A stretch of 64,000 nt of DNA from Actinopolymorpha sp. NPDC004070 (GCF_040610475.1 NZ_JBEXMJ010000015.1:62001-126000), one strand, 5' to 3'. Counted from the first letter of the stretch, positions 27,092-36,476 are shown. A program made the numbers and translations. The notes: generated by a model not told the origin, from the sequence alone.

Positions 27092-28225
27092 ATGAGCCAG
27101 GACTACTACGAGCTCCTCGGCGTCCGCCGCGACGCCTCCGCGGAGGAGATCAAGAAGGCCTACCGTCGGCTGGCGCGCACGCTGCACCCAGACGTCAACC
27201 CCGACCCCGAGACGCAGGAGCGGTTCAAGGAGGTCACCCGCGCCTACGAGGTCCTGTCGGACCCGAAGAAGCGCGAGGTGTACGACCTGGGCGGCGACCC
27301 CCTGGCGTCCGGTGCGGGCCAGGGCGCGGGCTTCGGTCCCGGGTTCTCCTTCACCGACATCATGGACGCGTTCTTCGGCTCATCCGGCACCCGCGGCCCG
27401 CGTCCGCGCACCCGGCGTGGCCAGGACGCGCTGTTGCGGCTGCCGGTCGACCTGGCCGAGGCGGTGTTCGGCGCGGTCAAGGAGATCCAGGTCGACACCG
27501 CCGTGGTGTGCCAGAGCTGCCAGGGCGGTGGCGCCGCTCCGGGAACGTCGCCGACCACCTGCACGGTGTGCGAGGGCCGCGGCGAGGTCAACTCCGTCCA
27601 GCGCTCGTTCCTGGGCCAGGTGATGACCACCCGGCCGTGCCCCCGTTGCCAGGGCTTCGGGACGATCATCCCCAACCCCTGCCCGGAATGCGCGGGGGAG
27701 GGCCGGGTGCTGTCCCGCCGTACGCTCGCGGTCAAGATTCCGGCCGGTGTCGACGACGGCACCCGCATCCAGCTGTCCGGCCAGGGAGAGGTGGGGCCCG
27801 GTGGCGGACCCGCCGGCGACCTGTACGTCGAGATACAGGTCGAGCCGCACGAGGTGTGGACCCGGCACGGCAACGACCTGCACTGCACCGTCAAGCTGCC
27901 GATGACCGCCGCCGCGCTCGGCACCACGATCACCCTGGACACCCTGGACGAGGACTCCGTCGAGGTGGAGGCCAAGGCGGGCACCCAGTCCGGCCACGAG
28001 CTGGTGATCCCCGGCCGCGGCGTACCCCACCTGTCCGGCGGTTCCCGGCGCGGCGACCTGGTGGTGCACGTGGTGGTGGAGACCCCGTCCCGGCTCGACC
28101 ACGCCCAGCGGGAGCTGCTCACCGAGCTCGCGCGGCTGCGTGGCGAGGAGAAGGCCAGCGGGCAGTTCACCTCCGAGCGGCGCGGTGGGGTCTTCTCCCG
28201 CATCCGCGACGCCTTCAACGGCTGA
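27092..28225 (+). CDS. dnaJ: Chaperone DnaJ (HSP40, type I)
   Basis: 377 residues. J domain [13 protein letters not shown] ... [10 protein letters not shown] (HPD), a short G/F region ([14 protein letters not shown]), four zinc-finger repeats ([32 protein letters not shown]) and the C-terminal substrate-binding domains. It presents unfolded proteins to DnaK. Its position behind hrcA marks it as the second, HrcA-controlled DnaJ of actinobacteria. ATG 27092 matches family starts; GTG 27071 has a better ribosome-binding site (GAGGG) and would add seven residues. Confidence 0.96.
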   Translation: MSQDYYELLGVRRDASAEEIKKAYRRLARTLHPDVNPDPETQERFKEVTRAYEVLSDPKKREVYDLGGDPLASGAGQGAGFGPGFSFTDIMDAFFGSSGTRGPRPRTRRGQDALLRLPVDLAEAVFGAVKEIQVDTAVVCQSCQGGGAAPGTSPTTCTVCEGRGEVNSVQRSFLGQVMTTRPCPRCQGFGTIIPNPCPECAGEGRVLSRRTLAVKIPAGVDDGTRIQLSGQGEVGPGGGPAGDLYVEIQVEPHEVWTRHGNDLHCTVKLPMTAAALGTTITLDTLDEDSVEVEAKAGTQSGHELVIPGRGVPHLSGGSRRGDLVVHVVVETPSRLDHAQRELLTELARLRGEEKASGQFTSERRGGVFSRIRDAFNG

Positions 28226-28304
28226 ACCACGTGACCGAGCCGAACGAGGCAACCGGGCCGACCGGGCCGACCGCCGTGACCGAGCCGACCGAGGGGAGTC
28301 GGGC

Positions 28305-28658
28305 GTGACGAGCGACGCCGACTGCGTGTTCTGCCGCATCGTGGCGGGGGAGATTCCGGCGGAGGTGATCCGGGAGACCGAGCACACGCTGGCCTTCCCC
28401 GACGTGAGCCCGCAGGCGCCGGTGCACGTGCTGGTGATCCCCAAGGACCACCGGGCCGACCTCGACGCGGTGGTCGCCGCCGACCCCGGGCTGGCCGGTG
28501 AGCTGCTGCGCGAGTGCGCCGCGGTGGCCGACCAGTTGGGCGTACGCGAGTCCGGCTACCGCGTGGTCACCAACATCGGCACGGAGGGTGGCCAGGGCGT
28601 GCTCCACTGCCACCTGCACGTGCTGGCCGGACGGCAGATGTCCGACGCGCTCGGCTAG
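28305..28658 (+). CDS. HIT family nucleotide-binding hydrolase
   Basis: 117 residues from GTG 28305, with GAGGGGAG before it. N-terminal zinc-type CVFCRIVAGEIPAEV, VLVIPKDHRADL and the histidine triad VLHCHLHVLAG. Such proteins split AMP-lysine or other nucleoside phosphoramidates, probably keeping lysyl-tRNA synthetase adenylates in check. It lies between dnaJ and phoH; many relatives have an rsmE gene between dnaJ and this gene, which is absent here. Confidence 0.93.
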   Translation: MTSDADCVFCRIVAGEIPAEVIRETEHTLAFPDVSPQAPVHVLVIPKDHRADLDAVVAADPGLAGELLRECAAVADQLGVRESGYRVVTNIGTEGGQGVLHCHLHVLAGRQMSDALG

Positions 28659-28827
28659 GTCGCGGCGCGGTCGCGGCCCCGGCCCCGGCCCTGCCGACGG
28701 CCCGGCCCCGCCGCCGGTGCCGGCCGCCCCGAGGGGGGTTCCCGGGGTGATCCGCACGCCGCGGCACACCGGGGCATCTCGCCCACAGCGGAAATACCAG
28801 TCCCGGTTCCGGCCGGGCGGAGCTACG

Positions 28828-29913
28828 ATGAACGACGTTTCGAGCGTCGGGATACCGAAGGAGGGGCCGAACAGGCCGCCCATGGCGCAGACCAGCCCCA
28901 CACAGACCAAGATCGTCGTACCCTCCAGCATCTCGATGGTGAGCCTGCTCGGGCCGCGCGACGAGTTTCTCCGAGTGGCGGAGAAGGAGTTCGACGCGCA
29001 GATCCACGTCCGCGGCAACGAGATCACCGTGACCGCGTCGCCGGAGGAGCGCATCCTCGTCGAGCAGCTCTTCGACGAGCTGGTCGCGATCGTCCGCTCC
29101 GGGCACGGCCTGACCTCCGACGCGGTGGAGCGCAGCGTGGCGATGCTGCGGACCCGCGACGCCGAACGCCCCACCGACGTCCTCACCCTCAACATCCTGT
29201 CCAACCGCGGCCGGACGATCCGGCCCAAGACGGTCGGGCAGAAGCGCTATGTCGACGCGATCGACCAGCACACGGTGATCTTCTCCATCGGCCCGGCCGG
29301 CACCGGCAAGACCTACCTCGCGATGGCGAAGGCGGTCCAGGCGCTGCAGGCCAAGCAGGTCAACCGGATCATCCTCACTCGTCCGGCGGTCGAGGCCGGT
29401 GAGCGGCTCGGGTTCCTGCCCGGCACCCTCTCGGAGAAGATCGACCCCTACCTCCGGCCGCTGTACGACGCGCTGCACGACATGATCGACCCCGACTCGA
29501 TCCCGCGGCTGCTGACCGCCGGAACGATCGAGGTCGCGCCGCTCGCCTACATGCGTGGCCGCACCCTCAACGACGCGTTCATCATTCTGGACGAGGCGCA
29601 GAACACCTCGCCGGAGCAGATGAAGATGTTCCTCACCCGCCTGGGCTTCGGCTCCAAGATGGTGGTGACCGGCGACGTCACCCAGATCGACCTGCCGGGT
29701 GGCACGTCGTCGGGGCTGAAGGTCGTCCACGACATCCTCGACGGGCTCGACGACGTGCACTTCAGCACGCTGGGCAGCCAGGACGTCGTACGCCACAAGC
29801 TGGTGGGCCGGATCGTCGCCGCCTACGACGCCTACGAGGCCAAGCGCTCCACGGACACCGGCGGCCGTCCGGTCGAGGTCGGCCGGCGTCAGCCCGCGCC
29901 GCGGCGTCCCTGA
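28828..29913 (+). CDS. PhoH-like ATPase
   Basis: 361 residues from the ATG at 28828 (CGGAG 5 bases before). A later ATG at 28882 is possible, because TACGAT at 28824 looks like a -10 and AAGGAGGGG lies at 28858. A KH-like N-terminus leads to the P-loop [14 protein letters not shown], then [17 protein letters not shown], Walker [18 protein letters not shown] and [12 protein letters not shown]. PhoH proteins are superfamily-1-type ATPases linked to RNA metabolism and ribosome maturation. It is upstream of ybeY, its usual partner. Confidence 0.93.
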   Translation: MNDVSSVGIPKEGPNRPPMAQTSPTQTKIVVPSSISMVSLLGPRDEFLRVAEKEFDAQIHVRGNEITVTASPEERILVEQLFDELVAIVRSGHGLTSDAVERSVAMLRTRDAERPTDVLTLNILSNRGRTIRPKTVGQKRYVDAIDQHTVIFSIGPAGTGKTYLAMAKAVQALQAKQVNRIILTRPAVEAGERLGFLPGTLSEKIDPYLRPLYDALHDMIDPDSIPRLLTAGTIEVAPLAYMRGRTLNDAFIILDEAQNTSPEQMKMFLTRLGFGSKMVVTGDVTQIDLPGGTSSGLKVVHDILDGLDDVHFSTLGSQDVVRHKLVGRIVAAYDAYEAKRSTDTGGRPVEVGRRQPAPRRP

Positions 29914-30030
29914 CCGGCTCGCCGATCGGTCCAGCGCACGGCACCGTCGAGACGCCACCAAGACGCACCGAGACCCGCCGAGACGCCACCGAGATTCCGC
30001 CACCATCGCGAAGGCACCTGTGAAGCGCCC

Positions 30031-30501
30031 ATGAGCATTGACATCGCCAACGAGTCCGGCGTCGAGGTCGACGAGCGCGAGCTGTCCCGGCTCGCCCGCT
30101 TCGTTCTGGACCGGATGCGCCTGCACCCGCAGGCCGAGCTGTCGGTCGTCCTCGTCGACGAGGAGACGATGGCCGAGCACCACGTGCGATGGATGGACGA
30201 GCCCGGACCGACCGACGTACTCGCGTTCCCGATGGACGAGCTGCGGCCCGGCCGGGAGGGCGAGGAGCCGCCGAGCGGGCTGCTGGGCGACGTGGTGTTG
30301 TGCCCGCAGGTCGCCGAACGCCAGGCGAAGGACGCCGGTCACTCCACCGAGGACGAGTTGCAGCTGCTCGCCACTCACGGGATCCTGCACCTGCTGGGGT
30401 ACGACCACGCCGAGCCTGAGGAGCATCAGGAGATGTTCGGCCTGCAAGCCCGCCTGCTGGCGGAGTGGCAACCACACCGTGGGGCGGGCGACGACGGATG
30501 A
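30031..30501 (+). CDS. ybeY: Endoribonuclease YbeY
   Basis: 156 residues. The zinc motif is [18 protein letters not shown] (H3xH5xH), with [11 protein letters not shown] before it. YbeY trims the 3' end of 16S rRNA and takes part in ribosome quality control. It follows phoH and overlaps the CNNM gene by four bases (ATGA), so the two are coupled. Confidence 0.97.
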   Translation: MSIDIANESGVEVDERELSRLARFVLDRMRLHPQAELSVVLVDEETMAEHHVRWMDEPGPTDVLAFPMDELRPGREGEEPPSGLLGDVVLCPQVAERQAKDAGHSTEDELQLLATHGILHLLGYDHAEPEEHQEMFGLQARLLAEWQPHRGAGDDG

Positions 30502-31811
30502 CCGGTGACGTCTGGCTGGTCCTCCTGGCCGCCGTCCTGGTCCTCGTCGCCGGGTTCCTCGCCTCTGCCGAGGCTGCCCTGTCGGCGTTCTCCAAGTCAC
30601 GTGCCGACGGTCTGGTCGCGGCCGGCCGACGTGGAGCGGACCGGGTACGCATGCTGGTCGAGGACCGCGCGTCGTACCTCAACACCGCGCTGTTCCTGCG
30701 GCTGGTCTGCGAGCTGACCGCCACCGTGCTGGTCGCGGACGTGCTGTTCGGCGTCATCCAGGCGACCTGGGCGGCGATCCTGGCCACCGCCGGGGTGATG
30801 ATCCTCGTGTCGTACGTCGTGGTCGGCGTGGCACCGCGCACGGTCGGCCGCCAGCATCCCGACCGGGTGGCGCTGATGACCGCGCCGTCGCTGATCGCGC
30901 TGACCCGGGTGCTCGGCCCGCTGCCGAAGCTGCTGATCCTGCTCGGTAACGCCCTCACCCCCGGCAAGGGCTTCCGCGAGGGGCCGTTCGCCACGGAGGC
31001 CGAGCTGCGCGAGCTGGTCGACATCGCCGAGGCGAGCCGGGTGATCGAGTCCGGCGAGCGGGAGATGATCCACTCGGTGTTCGAGCTGGGCGACACCATC
31101 GTGCGCGAGGTGATGGTTCCCCGTACCGACATCGTGGTCATCGAGCGCAACAAGACCCTGCGCCAGCTGATGTCGCTCGCCCTGCGCAGCGGCTTCTCCC
31201 GGATCCCGGTGATCGGGGAGAACCTCGACGACGTGGTGGGCGTGGCCTACCTCAAGGACGTCACCCAGCGCGTGTACGACAACCGCCAGGCCGAGACCAC
31301 CGAACGCGTGGAGCAGGTGATGCGCCCGCCCGCGTTCGTGCCCGACTCCAAGCCGGTCGACGGCCTGCTGCGGGAGATGCAGCAGCAGCGCACGCACCTC
31401 GCGATCGTCCTGGACGAGTACGGCGGCACCGCCGGCCTGGTCACGATCGAGGACATCCTGGAGGAGATCGTCGGCGAGATCACCGACGAGTACGACGTGG
31501 CGCCGCGCGCGGTCGAACGCCTCGGCAGCGGTGCGGTGCGGGTCAGTTCGCGGCTGCCGATCCACGAGCTCGGCGAGCTGTTCGACCTGGAGCTGGACGA
31601 CGAGGACGTGGACAGCGTCGGCGGGCTGATGGCCAAGCACCTGGACAAGGTGCCGATCCCGGGGGCGAGGGTCGCCGTGGAGGGCCTGCAGCTGCTGGCC
31701 GAGGGTCCGGTCGGTCGGCGCAACCGGATCCCGACCATCCTGGTCACCCGGGTGGACGAGCGCTCGTGGGACGAGGCCGAGGAGAACGCCGAGGAGCGCA
31801 CCTCCTCCTGA
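30498..31811 (+). CDS. CNNM/CorC family transporter with CBS pair (hemolysin-like)
   Basis: 437 residues from the ATG overlapping the ybeY stop. N-terminal DUF21/CNNM membrane domain with about four helices ([38 protein letters not shown]), then [25 protein letters not shown], a CBS pair ([38 protein letters not shown]) and the C-terminal transporter-associated domain. Members move Mg2+ or Co2+. Usual partner of phoH-ybeY in actinobacteria. Confidence 0.93.
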   Translation: MTGDVWLVLLAAVLVLVAGFLASAEAALSAFSKSRADGLVAAGRRGADRVRMLVEDRASYLNTALFLRLVCELTATVLVADVLFGVIQATWAAILATAGVMILVSYVVVGVAPRTVGRQHPDRVALMTAPSLIALTRVLGPLPKLLILLGNALTPGKGFREGPFATEAELRELVDIAEASRVIESGEREMIHSVFELGDTIVREVMVPRTDIVVIERNKTLRQLMSLALRSGFSRIPVIGENLDDVVGVAYLKDVTQRVYDNRQAETTERVEQVMRPPAFVPDSKPVDGLLREMQQQRTHLAIVLDEYGGTAGLVTIEDILEEIVGEITDEYDVAPRAVERLGSGAVRVSSRLPIHELGELFDLELDDEDVDSVGGLMAKHLDKVPIPGARVAVEGLQLLAEGPVGRRNRIPTILVTRVDERSWDEAEENAEERTSS

Positions 31812-31880
31812 CCTGCCGCGGGACTGGTCCGGGCGAACGCCACCTCAAGGTCGCGCGCCCTAAGGGCAGGTGTCCTGCGT

Positions 31881-31940
31881 CCCGGCGTTTCGAGGCCCGG
31901 CGTTCGGAGGCCCGGCGTTCGGAGGCCCGGCGTACCGAGT
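31881..31940. repeat. Tandem repeat, 15-bp unit, four copies
   Basis: Unit CCCGGCGTTCGGAGG at 31881, 31896, 31911 and 31926; the middle two copies are identical or nearly so. The last copy reaches the stop codon of the minus-strand VOC gene (ends 31940). Confidence 0.9.
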
Positions 31941-32323
31941 CACGCGCCCTGGTTCGGCGGCCGTTCGCTGGTGAGCGCGAGGTTGTTGCCGTCCGGATCG
32001 CGGAAGAACGCCATCCACAGCTCGGTCACCTCGTCCCGGTGCACGAGATGCGGTCCGTCGAGGAACTCCACGCCGCGCTCGCGCAGCCGGGCGTGCTCCG
32101 CGTCGAGGTCGTCGACCCGGAAGTAGAGCGTCACCCGGCCGGCGAAGTCCGGCGTCTCCGGGACGCCGAGGTAGAGGCGTACGTCACCGGACTGGAAGAA
32201 CGCCATCGGCTGCCCCGGCACCCGGAACAGGAACGGGATCTGCAGAACGTCGCGGTAGAACTCCACCGCCCGATCGACGTCATCGACGCTGATGTGCACC
32301 TGGGAGAGTGGTCCGACTGACAC
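31940..32323 (-). CDS. VOC (glyoxalase/bleomycin-resistance) family protein
   Basis: 127 residues from the GTG at 32323, which has a perfect AGGAGG five bases before it. The beta-alpha-beta-beta-beta repeats of the vicinal-oxygen-chelate fold show as SQVHISVDDVDRAVEFYRDV, RVTLYFRVDDLDAEHARLRE and AFFRDPDGNNLAL. A metal site is plausible (His in VHISV, Glu in TELWMAFF). The substrate is unknown. It is divergent from a MarR gene and shares its palindromic operator, so it is probably the regulator's target. Confidence 0.88.
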   Translation of the reverse strand: MSVGPLSQVHISVDDVDRAVEFYRDVLQIPFLFRVPGQPMAFFQSGDVRLYLGVPETPDFAGRVTLYFRVDDLDAEHARLRERGVEFLDGPHLVHRDEVTELWMAFFRDPDGNNLALTSERPPNQGA

Positions 32324-32337
32324 GGTGCCTCCTATAC

Positions 32338-32368
32338 TTAACCCCGGTGAAAGGATAACCATGGTTAA
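32338..32368. promoter_or_regulatory. Two MarR-type palindromes between divergent VOC and marR genes
   Basis: ATAACCATGGTTAA (32355-32368) contains the perfect palindrome TAACCATGGTTA and overlaps the marR ATG (32361). TTAACCCCGGTGAA (32338-32351) is an imperfect copy centred 17 bp away, next to the VOC ribosome-binding site. This fits autorepression by the MarR protein and repression of the VOC gene. Confidence 0.7.
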
Positions 32369-32873
32369 GCAAGGTGGGCAAGACGGTCTCCCGGCGACTC
32401 CCACCGGAGTTCCGGACGACGACGTGCACCAGACCGCCAACCTCCTCCACTCCGCGGCGCTGCGGCTGCTGCGGGTCGCCCGTACCGCCGACACCGAGAT
32501 GGATCTCGACGGCCCGCGGGCCTCGCTGCTGTCGGTCCTGGTGTTCGCCGGACCGCGGTCGGTCGGCGCGCTGGCGCGGATCGAGCAGGTGTCGGCACCC
32601 GCGATCACCAAGTCGGTCACCGCACTGGAAGGTCTCGGACTGGTCGAGCGCACACCCAACCCGGGCGATCGCCGGGTGGTGCTCGTCACGGCCACTCCGG
32701 CCGGCCGGCGGTTGCTGGAACAGGGCCGGGCCGCGCGGGTCCGCGCCGTGGCCGAGCTGTTGTCCGGACTGTCCGACCGAGATCTCGCCACCTTGCGCCG
32801 TGCCTCCGGACTGGTCGGCCGCCAACTCCAGCGGCACCCGGCCGGCGAGGGCGGGCAGGACAACCCGCTCTGA
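32361..32873 (+). CDS. MarR family transcriptional regulator
   Basis: 170 residues from the ATG at 32361, with AAAGGA before it. Winged-helix core ALARIEQVSAPAITKSVTALEGLGLVERTPNPGDRRVVLV, given here as landmarks (VSAPAITKSVTAL recognition helix, NPGDRRVVLV wing), with dimerisation helices on both sides. MarR proteins release DNA on binding small phenolic or oxidised ligands. The palindromes at 32338-32368 are the likely operator. Confidence 0.92.
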   Translation: MVKQGGQDGLPATPTGVPDDDVHQTANLLHSAALRLLRVARTADTEMDLDGPRASLLSVLVFAGPRSVGALARIEQVSAPAITKSVTALEGLGLVERTPNPGDRRVVLVTATPAGRRLLEQGRAARVRAVAELLSGLSDRDLATLRRASGLVGRQLQRHPAGEGGQDNPL

Positions 32874-32896
32874 GCCGTGGAAACAGCGGCGGTGAC

Positions 32897-33679
32897 CTAC
32901 GCCGACAGGCCGCCGTCGACGACGTACGTCGCACCAGTGACGTAGGACGCCTCGTCGCTGCCGAGGAACAGGATGACCTGGCCGATCTCGCGTGGGTCGG
33001 CCTGGCGCCGCAGCAGCGTGGGCGTTTGGCGTTGCAGGTGTTCGCGGGCCTGTTCCGGGGTCTCTCCAGTGGCTGCGGCTCGCCGGCGTACATGGAAGTC
33101 GGTCAGCGTCGGGCCCGGACAGACGGCGTTGACCCGGATGCCGTCCTCGGCATGGTCGTACGCCATCGCGCGGGTCATGGCCAGCAGGCCCGCCTTGGTC
33201 GCGTCGTACTGCGCCATCCCGGCGCGTCCGGCCAGGGCGTTGGCGGAGGAGACGTTGACGATGCTTCCGCCGCCGCGACGGACCATCTCCGGGATCGCGA
33301 ACTTCGCGCAGTAGGCCGCCTGCAGGAGGTTGCCGCGGACGATGTAGTCCCACGAGGCGGGGTCGGCCTCGGTCACCGGGCCCCATACCCGCACCCCGGC
33401 GACGTTGGCGAGGATGTCGAGGCCGCCGAAAGCGCCGACGGTCTCCTCGACCGCGCGCTGGGCCTCGGACTCCTCGTCCAGCCGGGCCGCCACGGCCAGT
33501 ACCCGGCGACCCTCCGGGTCTATTCCGCCGGCCACCTGTTTCGCCGCCGACTCGTCGACGTCGACCACCGCGACCGAAGCGCCCTGTTCGGCGAACAGGT
33601 GCGCGGTCGCGGCACCGATCCCGCCGCCGCCCCCGGTCACGAGAACGACCTTTCCCTCCACCCGGCCGGAAGTGTTCAT
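32897..33679 (-). CDS. Short-chain dehydrogenase/reductase (SDR)
   Basis: 260 residues from the second ATG (33679), which is better spaced from AAGGAT than the one at 33688. Classical SDR motifs: VTGGGGGIGAATA (TGxxxGIG), VDVDES (acidic end of beta-2, suggesting NAD), ILANVAG (NAG variant), NVSSANAL with the catalytic Ser, YDATKAG (YxxxK) and VCPGPTLTD. The substrate is unknown. Its end faces the marR gene; no partner gene is evident. Confidence 0.9.
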   Translation of the reverse strand: MNTSGRVEGKVVLVTGGGGGIGAATAHLFAEQGASVAVVDVDESAAKQVAGGIDPEGRRVLAVAARLDEESEAQRAVEETVGAFGGLDILANVAGVRVWGPVTEADPASWDYIVRGNLLQAAYCAKFAIPEMVRRGGGSIVNVSSANALAGRAGMAQYDATKAGLLAMTRAMAYDHAEDGIRVNAVCPGPTLTDFHVRRRAAATGETPEQAREHLQRQTPTLLRRQADPREIGQVILFLGSDEASYVTGATYVVDGGLSA

Positions 33680-34058
33680 GGTGATCATCCTTGCCGAGTC
33701 GAACCGGGCCGGTCCAGCACGTCGCCCGGCCGAAACCGTCCACGCCGCACGGGCGCGTGTGTGTGACCGGGACGGAAAAGGCGAGCAGGGAAGCGGCTCC
33801 GCGAATTGCCCGAACCGTGCTTCACGCCGTTACGAAAAGCGCCACCGACGATCTTCCGAGTACGACCCTCACTCGCCGGATCGCAGAATTCGAAATGACA
33901 GAACACTCATCATCTCTCATGTGAGAACTACCTCACGAAACGCCGATGGCCACCGGAATTCATCCGGTGACCATCGGGAGTTTGGAGGACGCGACGGCGC
34001 CTACCGCTCCGGGGAGAACCGAAGGCGCCGCCGCACCCGTGGTGTTACGACGAACGCC
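33680..34058. other. Intergenic, includes a terminator-like hairpin
   Basis: These 379 bases separate the SDR from the DUF397 gene. No coding region is supported. Base composition is visibly less GC-rich around 33880-33960 (GAATTCGAAATGACAGAACA). Hairpins are at 33921-33936 (GTGAG/CTCAC) and 33944-33976. Confidence 0.5.
33944..33976 (-). terminator. Hairpin terminator of the XRE-DUF397 operon
   Basis: CGATGG-C-CACCGG (33944-33956) pairs with CCGGTG-A-CCATCG (33964-33976), 12 pairs with one mismatch and a 7-base loop. On the minus strand it is followed by GCGTTTCG. It lies 82 bases after the DUF397 stop. Confidence 0.6.
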
Positions 34059-34259
34059 TCAGCGGGGAAGGTCGTACTTTCCGGCCTTGACGTCACCGAC
34101 GAACGCGACCCAGGCCGCCGGAGAAACGGCGAGCACGCCGCCGTTCCGGTCCTTGGTGTCGCGAACGCCCACGCGGGCGGTCGATGTGCCGACCTCCACG
34201 CAGTTGCCACCGTTGTTGGAGTAGCTGGCCTTCTTCCAGCCGCTGAACTGCTCACTCAC
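34059..34259 (-). CDS. DUF397 small protein
   Basis: 66 residues from the GTG at 34259. The family signature is clear: WKKASYSNNGGNCVEVG, GVRDTKDRNGGVLAVSP, WVAFVGDVKAGKYDLP. DUF397 genes almost always follow an XRE regulator with DUF5753 in actinobacteria (WhiJ-type pairs in Streptomyces); there the small protein is thought to act on the regulator. It overlaps that regulator's stop by four bases here. Confidence 0.95.
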   Translation of the reverse strand: MSEQFSGWKKASYSNNGGNCVEVGTSTARVGVRDTKDRNGGVLAVSPAAWVAFVGDVKAGKYDLPR

Positions 34260-35131
34260 GATGAGTTCCTTTCCATCTCTGCTGCCGCCTCGGTGAGAAG
34301 AGCGGCACTGTCCTCGGTTGACAGCGCCGCCTTCTGGAGGCGCTCCCACAGGCTTTCATATTGTCCGACCTCGTTCCCTTCCATGAGAACGACGTCGGCC
34401 GTCAACGTGTCCACGGCCGCCACAACGGGGTCCTTACGGTCTTCGAATGTGTAAAGACTGAAAGGGCCCCTCGGGACCATGTAGCCCTGCACTTTCGCAG
34501 AAACCGGGAGCACCCGAAGACTGACACGCCGTCGGGAGCCGACCGAGGCGAGATAGTGCAACTGCGAGGCGAGAATCTCTGGTGGCGCGGAAAATCCGCG
34601 GGCCACCACCTCGTGAATGATGACTTCGTAACTTTGCGGTCCGTCCGGGTCCCACAGCATCGTCTGCCGACCCGACCTTGCGCGCAGGACCGCTTCGGAC
34701 GTGGTGGGGATCGACCCCACCAGTGTCAGGTCGTCGGTCTCGCACACCGACTGGGTGTACGCCTCGATCTGCAGCAGACCGGGAACGATCGTGCTCTGGT
34801 ACTCCCGGATCGTCTCGGCGCCGGATTCGAAGTCGGCGTACGTGGCCTGCCGCCGGTCCATCGGCTGGGACGTCCACCAGCCGTGGACCGCCGCCGTCCG
34901 GGCGAGCTCGACGAGTTCGGCGCGGTCGTCGCCGGTGACGTCGAGCGCGTCGGCGATCTGCCGGATGACGATCTCGTCCGGCCTGCCCTGGCCGTTCTCC
35001 AGCCGGCTGATCTTCGCCGCCGAGACACCGATCTCATTACCGAGCTTGGCGTGGGTCAACTTCGCGCGTTCGCGTTGTTCGCGTAGCTCCCGGCCGAGCC
35101 GGTGCCGGCGAACCGTCGGACTGCTTCTCAC
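34256..35131 (-). CDS. XRE family regulator with DUF5753 (WhiJ-like)
   Basis: 291 residues. N-terminal HTH (LGRELREQRERAKLTHAKLG, GVSAAKISRLENGQGRPD) and the C-terminal DUF5753 domain (YADFESGAETIREYQSTIVPGLLQ in pieces: FESGAETIREYQ, STIVPGLLQIEAY; PFSLYTFEDRKDPVVAAVD). Such regulators with a DUF397 partner form large paralogous sets in actinomycetes, some controlling development or antibiotic production. The GTG start at 35131 diverges from the small proteins at 35327. Confidence 0.93.
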   Translation of the reverse strand: MRSSPTVRRHRLGRELREQRERAKLTHAKLGNEIGVSAAKISRLENGQGRPDEIVIRQIADALDVTGDDRAELVELARTAAVHGWWTSQPMDRRQATYADFESGAETIREYQSTIVPGLLQIEAYTQSVCETDDLTLVGSIPTTSEAVLRARSGRQTMLWDPDGPQSYEVIIHEVVARGFSAPPEILASQLHYLASVGSRRRVSLRVLPVSAKVQGYMVPRGPFSLYTFEDRKDPVVAAVDTLTADVVLMEGNEVGQYESLWERLQKAALSTEDSAALLTEAAAEMERNSS

Positions 35132-35326
35132 CCGTGCTCCCTGTCGCCGATGCGTACCCGGGTGCCCTGGTTTCGGGCCGAGAGGTACCTTCCCGTCCTG
35201 TACGGAGTGTCACCACTTTTTACAGAACGTCGCCAAATGAGGTTTGGATCATAGGCGGTGGAGCATCATCACTCCTGCCGAATGATGCAGATTCGGCGAG
35301 AACCCGAGTTCCGGTGGGGAGGCATG

Positions 35327-35656
35327 ATGATCGGAACCACCTGGCACGACCAACAGCGGGACATCAGTGCCCGCCTCGCGCCGTGCACCGCGGCCGCGGG
35401 CCGGATCGCAGCCGAACTGGCCGACCGGTTCGAGCCCCTGGGAGTCGACGCCGCACCGGTGTGGGACGAGGTCCGGGGCCGCTGGGGTGTGCGAATCGTC
35501 GAGCCCGCGAACGGTCAACTCCACATGCACGTCTGGCTGGACGGCGACCACTGGACCTGGACACCCGGGTGCGTGTGGTCGGCGCCCGCCGACGACTGCG
35601 ACGGCGTGGTCCGCTTCGTGCTGACCTGGGTCACCGAACACCGGGTGGTCGTGTGA
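35327..35656 (+). CDS. Hypothetical protein, 109 aa
   Basis: Start ATG 35327 (second of two adjacent ATGs), better spaced from GGGGAGG. Composition is rich in Trp, Asp, His and Ala (ELADRFEPLGVDAAPVWDEV, GQLHMHVWLDGDHWTWTPG, VRFVLTWVTEH); no domain recognised. No signal peptide. It overlaps the next gene by one base (TGATG). It diverges from the XRE regulator, a common setting for small proteins of WhiJ-type clusters. Confidence 0.65.
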   Translation: MIGTTWHDQQRDISARLAPCTAAAGRIAAELADRFEPLGVDAAPVWDEVRGRWGVRIVEPANGQLHMHVWLDGDHWTWTPGCVWSAPADDCDGVVRFVLTWVTEHRVVV

Positions 35657-36222
35657 TGGCCACCTTCGAACTCCCGCCGCGTCGACTGGCTCGACCCCCG
35701 AAGTCCTTGGCGCGGCGGGCATCCAGACTGGCCGGCCCGGGGACGTCCCCGGCCCATTCCCTGCGTTTCCGGGTCGGCCGCGCCACCGTGACGGGCTCGC
35801 TCAGCACCGCCGCCACCGTGCGGGATGTGCTCCGCGAACGCGCCATCGCCCGCGACCTCGGACCGGAGGCGGTCGACGCGCTGGCCCGGGACATGGTGAT
35901 CCGGCACACCCCCGAACGCTCCAGCTTCGGGCTGCGTCGCTGGCGTGGCCTGCCCGTACCCACCCTGCGCAGACCGGTGTGTGCCGACTGCGCCGGGGTG
36001 TGGCCCTGTGCGCACGTGCGCTGGGCCGAACGCCGTACCACGGCTGTTGCCAGCACTGGCGGACGTACGCCTCACCGACACTCCGGTGCCAGGGCAGCCG
36101 AGATGTCGGCGACCCCCACGAACCCCCCGCTCGCCCCGTCCACTAACAAAAACCTGATTAGGGACGGGCGGGGTCGGAAAGAAAGAGTAAGTCCCCCGGG
36201 CGAACGACTTTGGCAGAAGTGA
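35656..36222 (+). CDS. Hypothetical protein with C-x2-C-x5-C-x-H cluster, 188 aa
   Basis: ATG 35656 overlaps the preceding stop. Basic N-terminus (MATFELPPRRLARPPK), then RVGRATVTGSLSTAATVRDVL and a putative metal knuckle, VCADCAGVWPCAHVRW. The last 50 residues (from about TTAVAST) are Pro/Ser/Asn-rich, cross an AT-rich hairpin region (36125-36180) and may not be conserved. No family was recognised. It is coupled to the gene before and 34 bases from the 40-residue ORF after it. Confidence 0.6.
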   Translation: MATFELPPRRLARPPKSLARRASRLAGPGTSPAHSLRFRVGRATVTGSLSTAATVRDVLRERAIARDLGPEAVDALARDMVIRHTPERSSFGLRRWRGLPVPTLRRPVCADCAGVWPCAHVRWAERRTTAVASTGGRTPHRHSGARAAEMSATPTNPPLAPSTNKNLIRDGRGRKERVSPPGERLWQK

Positions 36223-36256
36223 CGCTCGGAACCCCCTGATGAGAGGACGTTAAGCC

Positions 36257-36379
36257 ATGCAGGCTTTCACCGCTACCCCCGGCAACGGCTCCAGCTCCGC
36301 CGACGAGACCCTCTTCGGCAGCACCGGTGTCCAGCGCGACCAGCTCACTGGTGAGCTGCTGGGCGACCCCCGGGCCTGA
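36257..36379 (+). CDS. Hypothetical 40-residue protein
   Basis: A short ORF: N-terminal half MQAFTATPGNGSSSADETLF, C-terminal half GSTGVQRDQLTGELLGDPRA. AGAGGA lies 9 bases before the ATG and a strong terminator follows at 36423. Of 39 codons after the start, 34 end in G or C, matching real genes of the window. There is no Cys, no signal peptide and no membrane segment. It is the right size for a RiPP precursor or a small regulatory peptide, but no modifying enzyme is nearby, so no function is claimed. Confidence 0.55.
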   Translation: MQAFTATPGNGSSSADETLFGSTGVQRDQLTGELLGDPRA

Positions 36380-36422
36380 GCCCCCGAAGGACGGGCCCTC
36401 GGACAACGGCGTCCGGGGGCCC

Positions 36423-36454
36423 GCCCCTGGCCCTGCACGGGGAGGGCCAGGGGC
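36423..36454 (+). terminator. Hairpin terminator after the 40-residue ORF
   Basis: GCCCCTGGCCCT (36423-36434) and AGGGCCAGGGGC (36443-36454) are perfect 12-bp arms with an 8-base loop. It lies 43 bases after the stop. The T-run is poor (AACTTC). Confidence 0.65.
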
Positions 36455-36476
36455 AACTTCATGTCCGGGACGATCT

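Noticed and set aside
33690..33960. Small genes between the SDR and DUF397 genes
   Set aside because: Frames are short, lack ribosome-binding sites and do not show the G/C third-position bias of neighbours.
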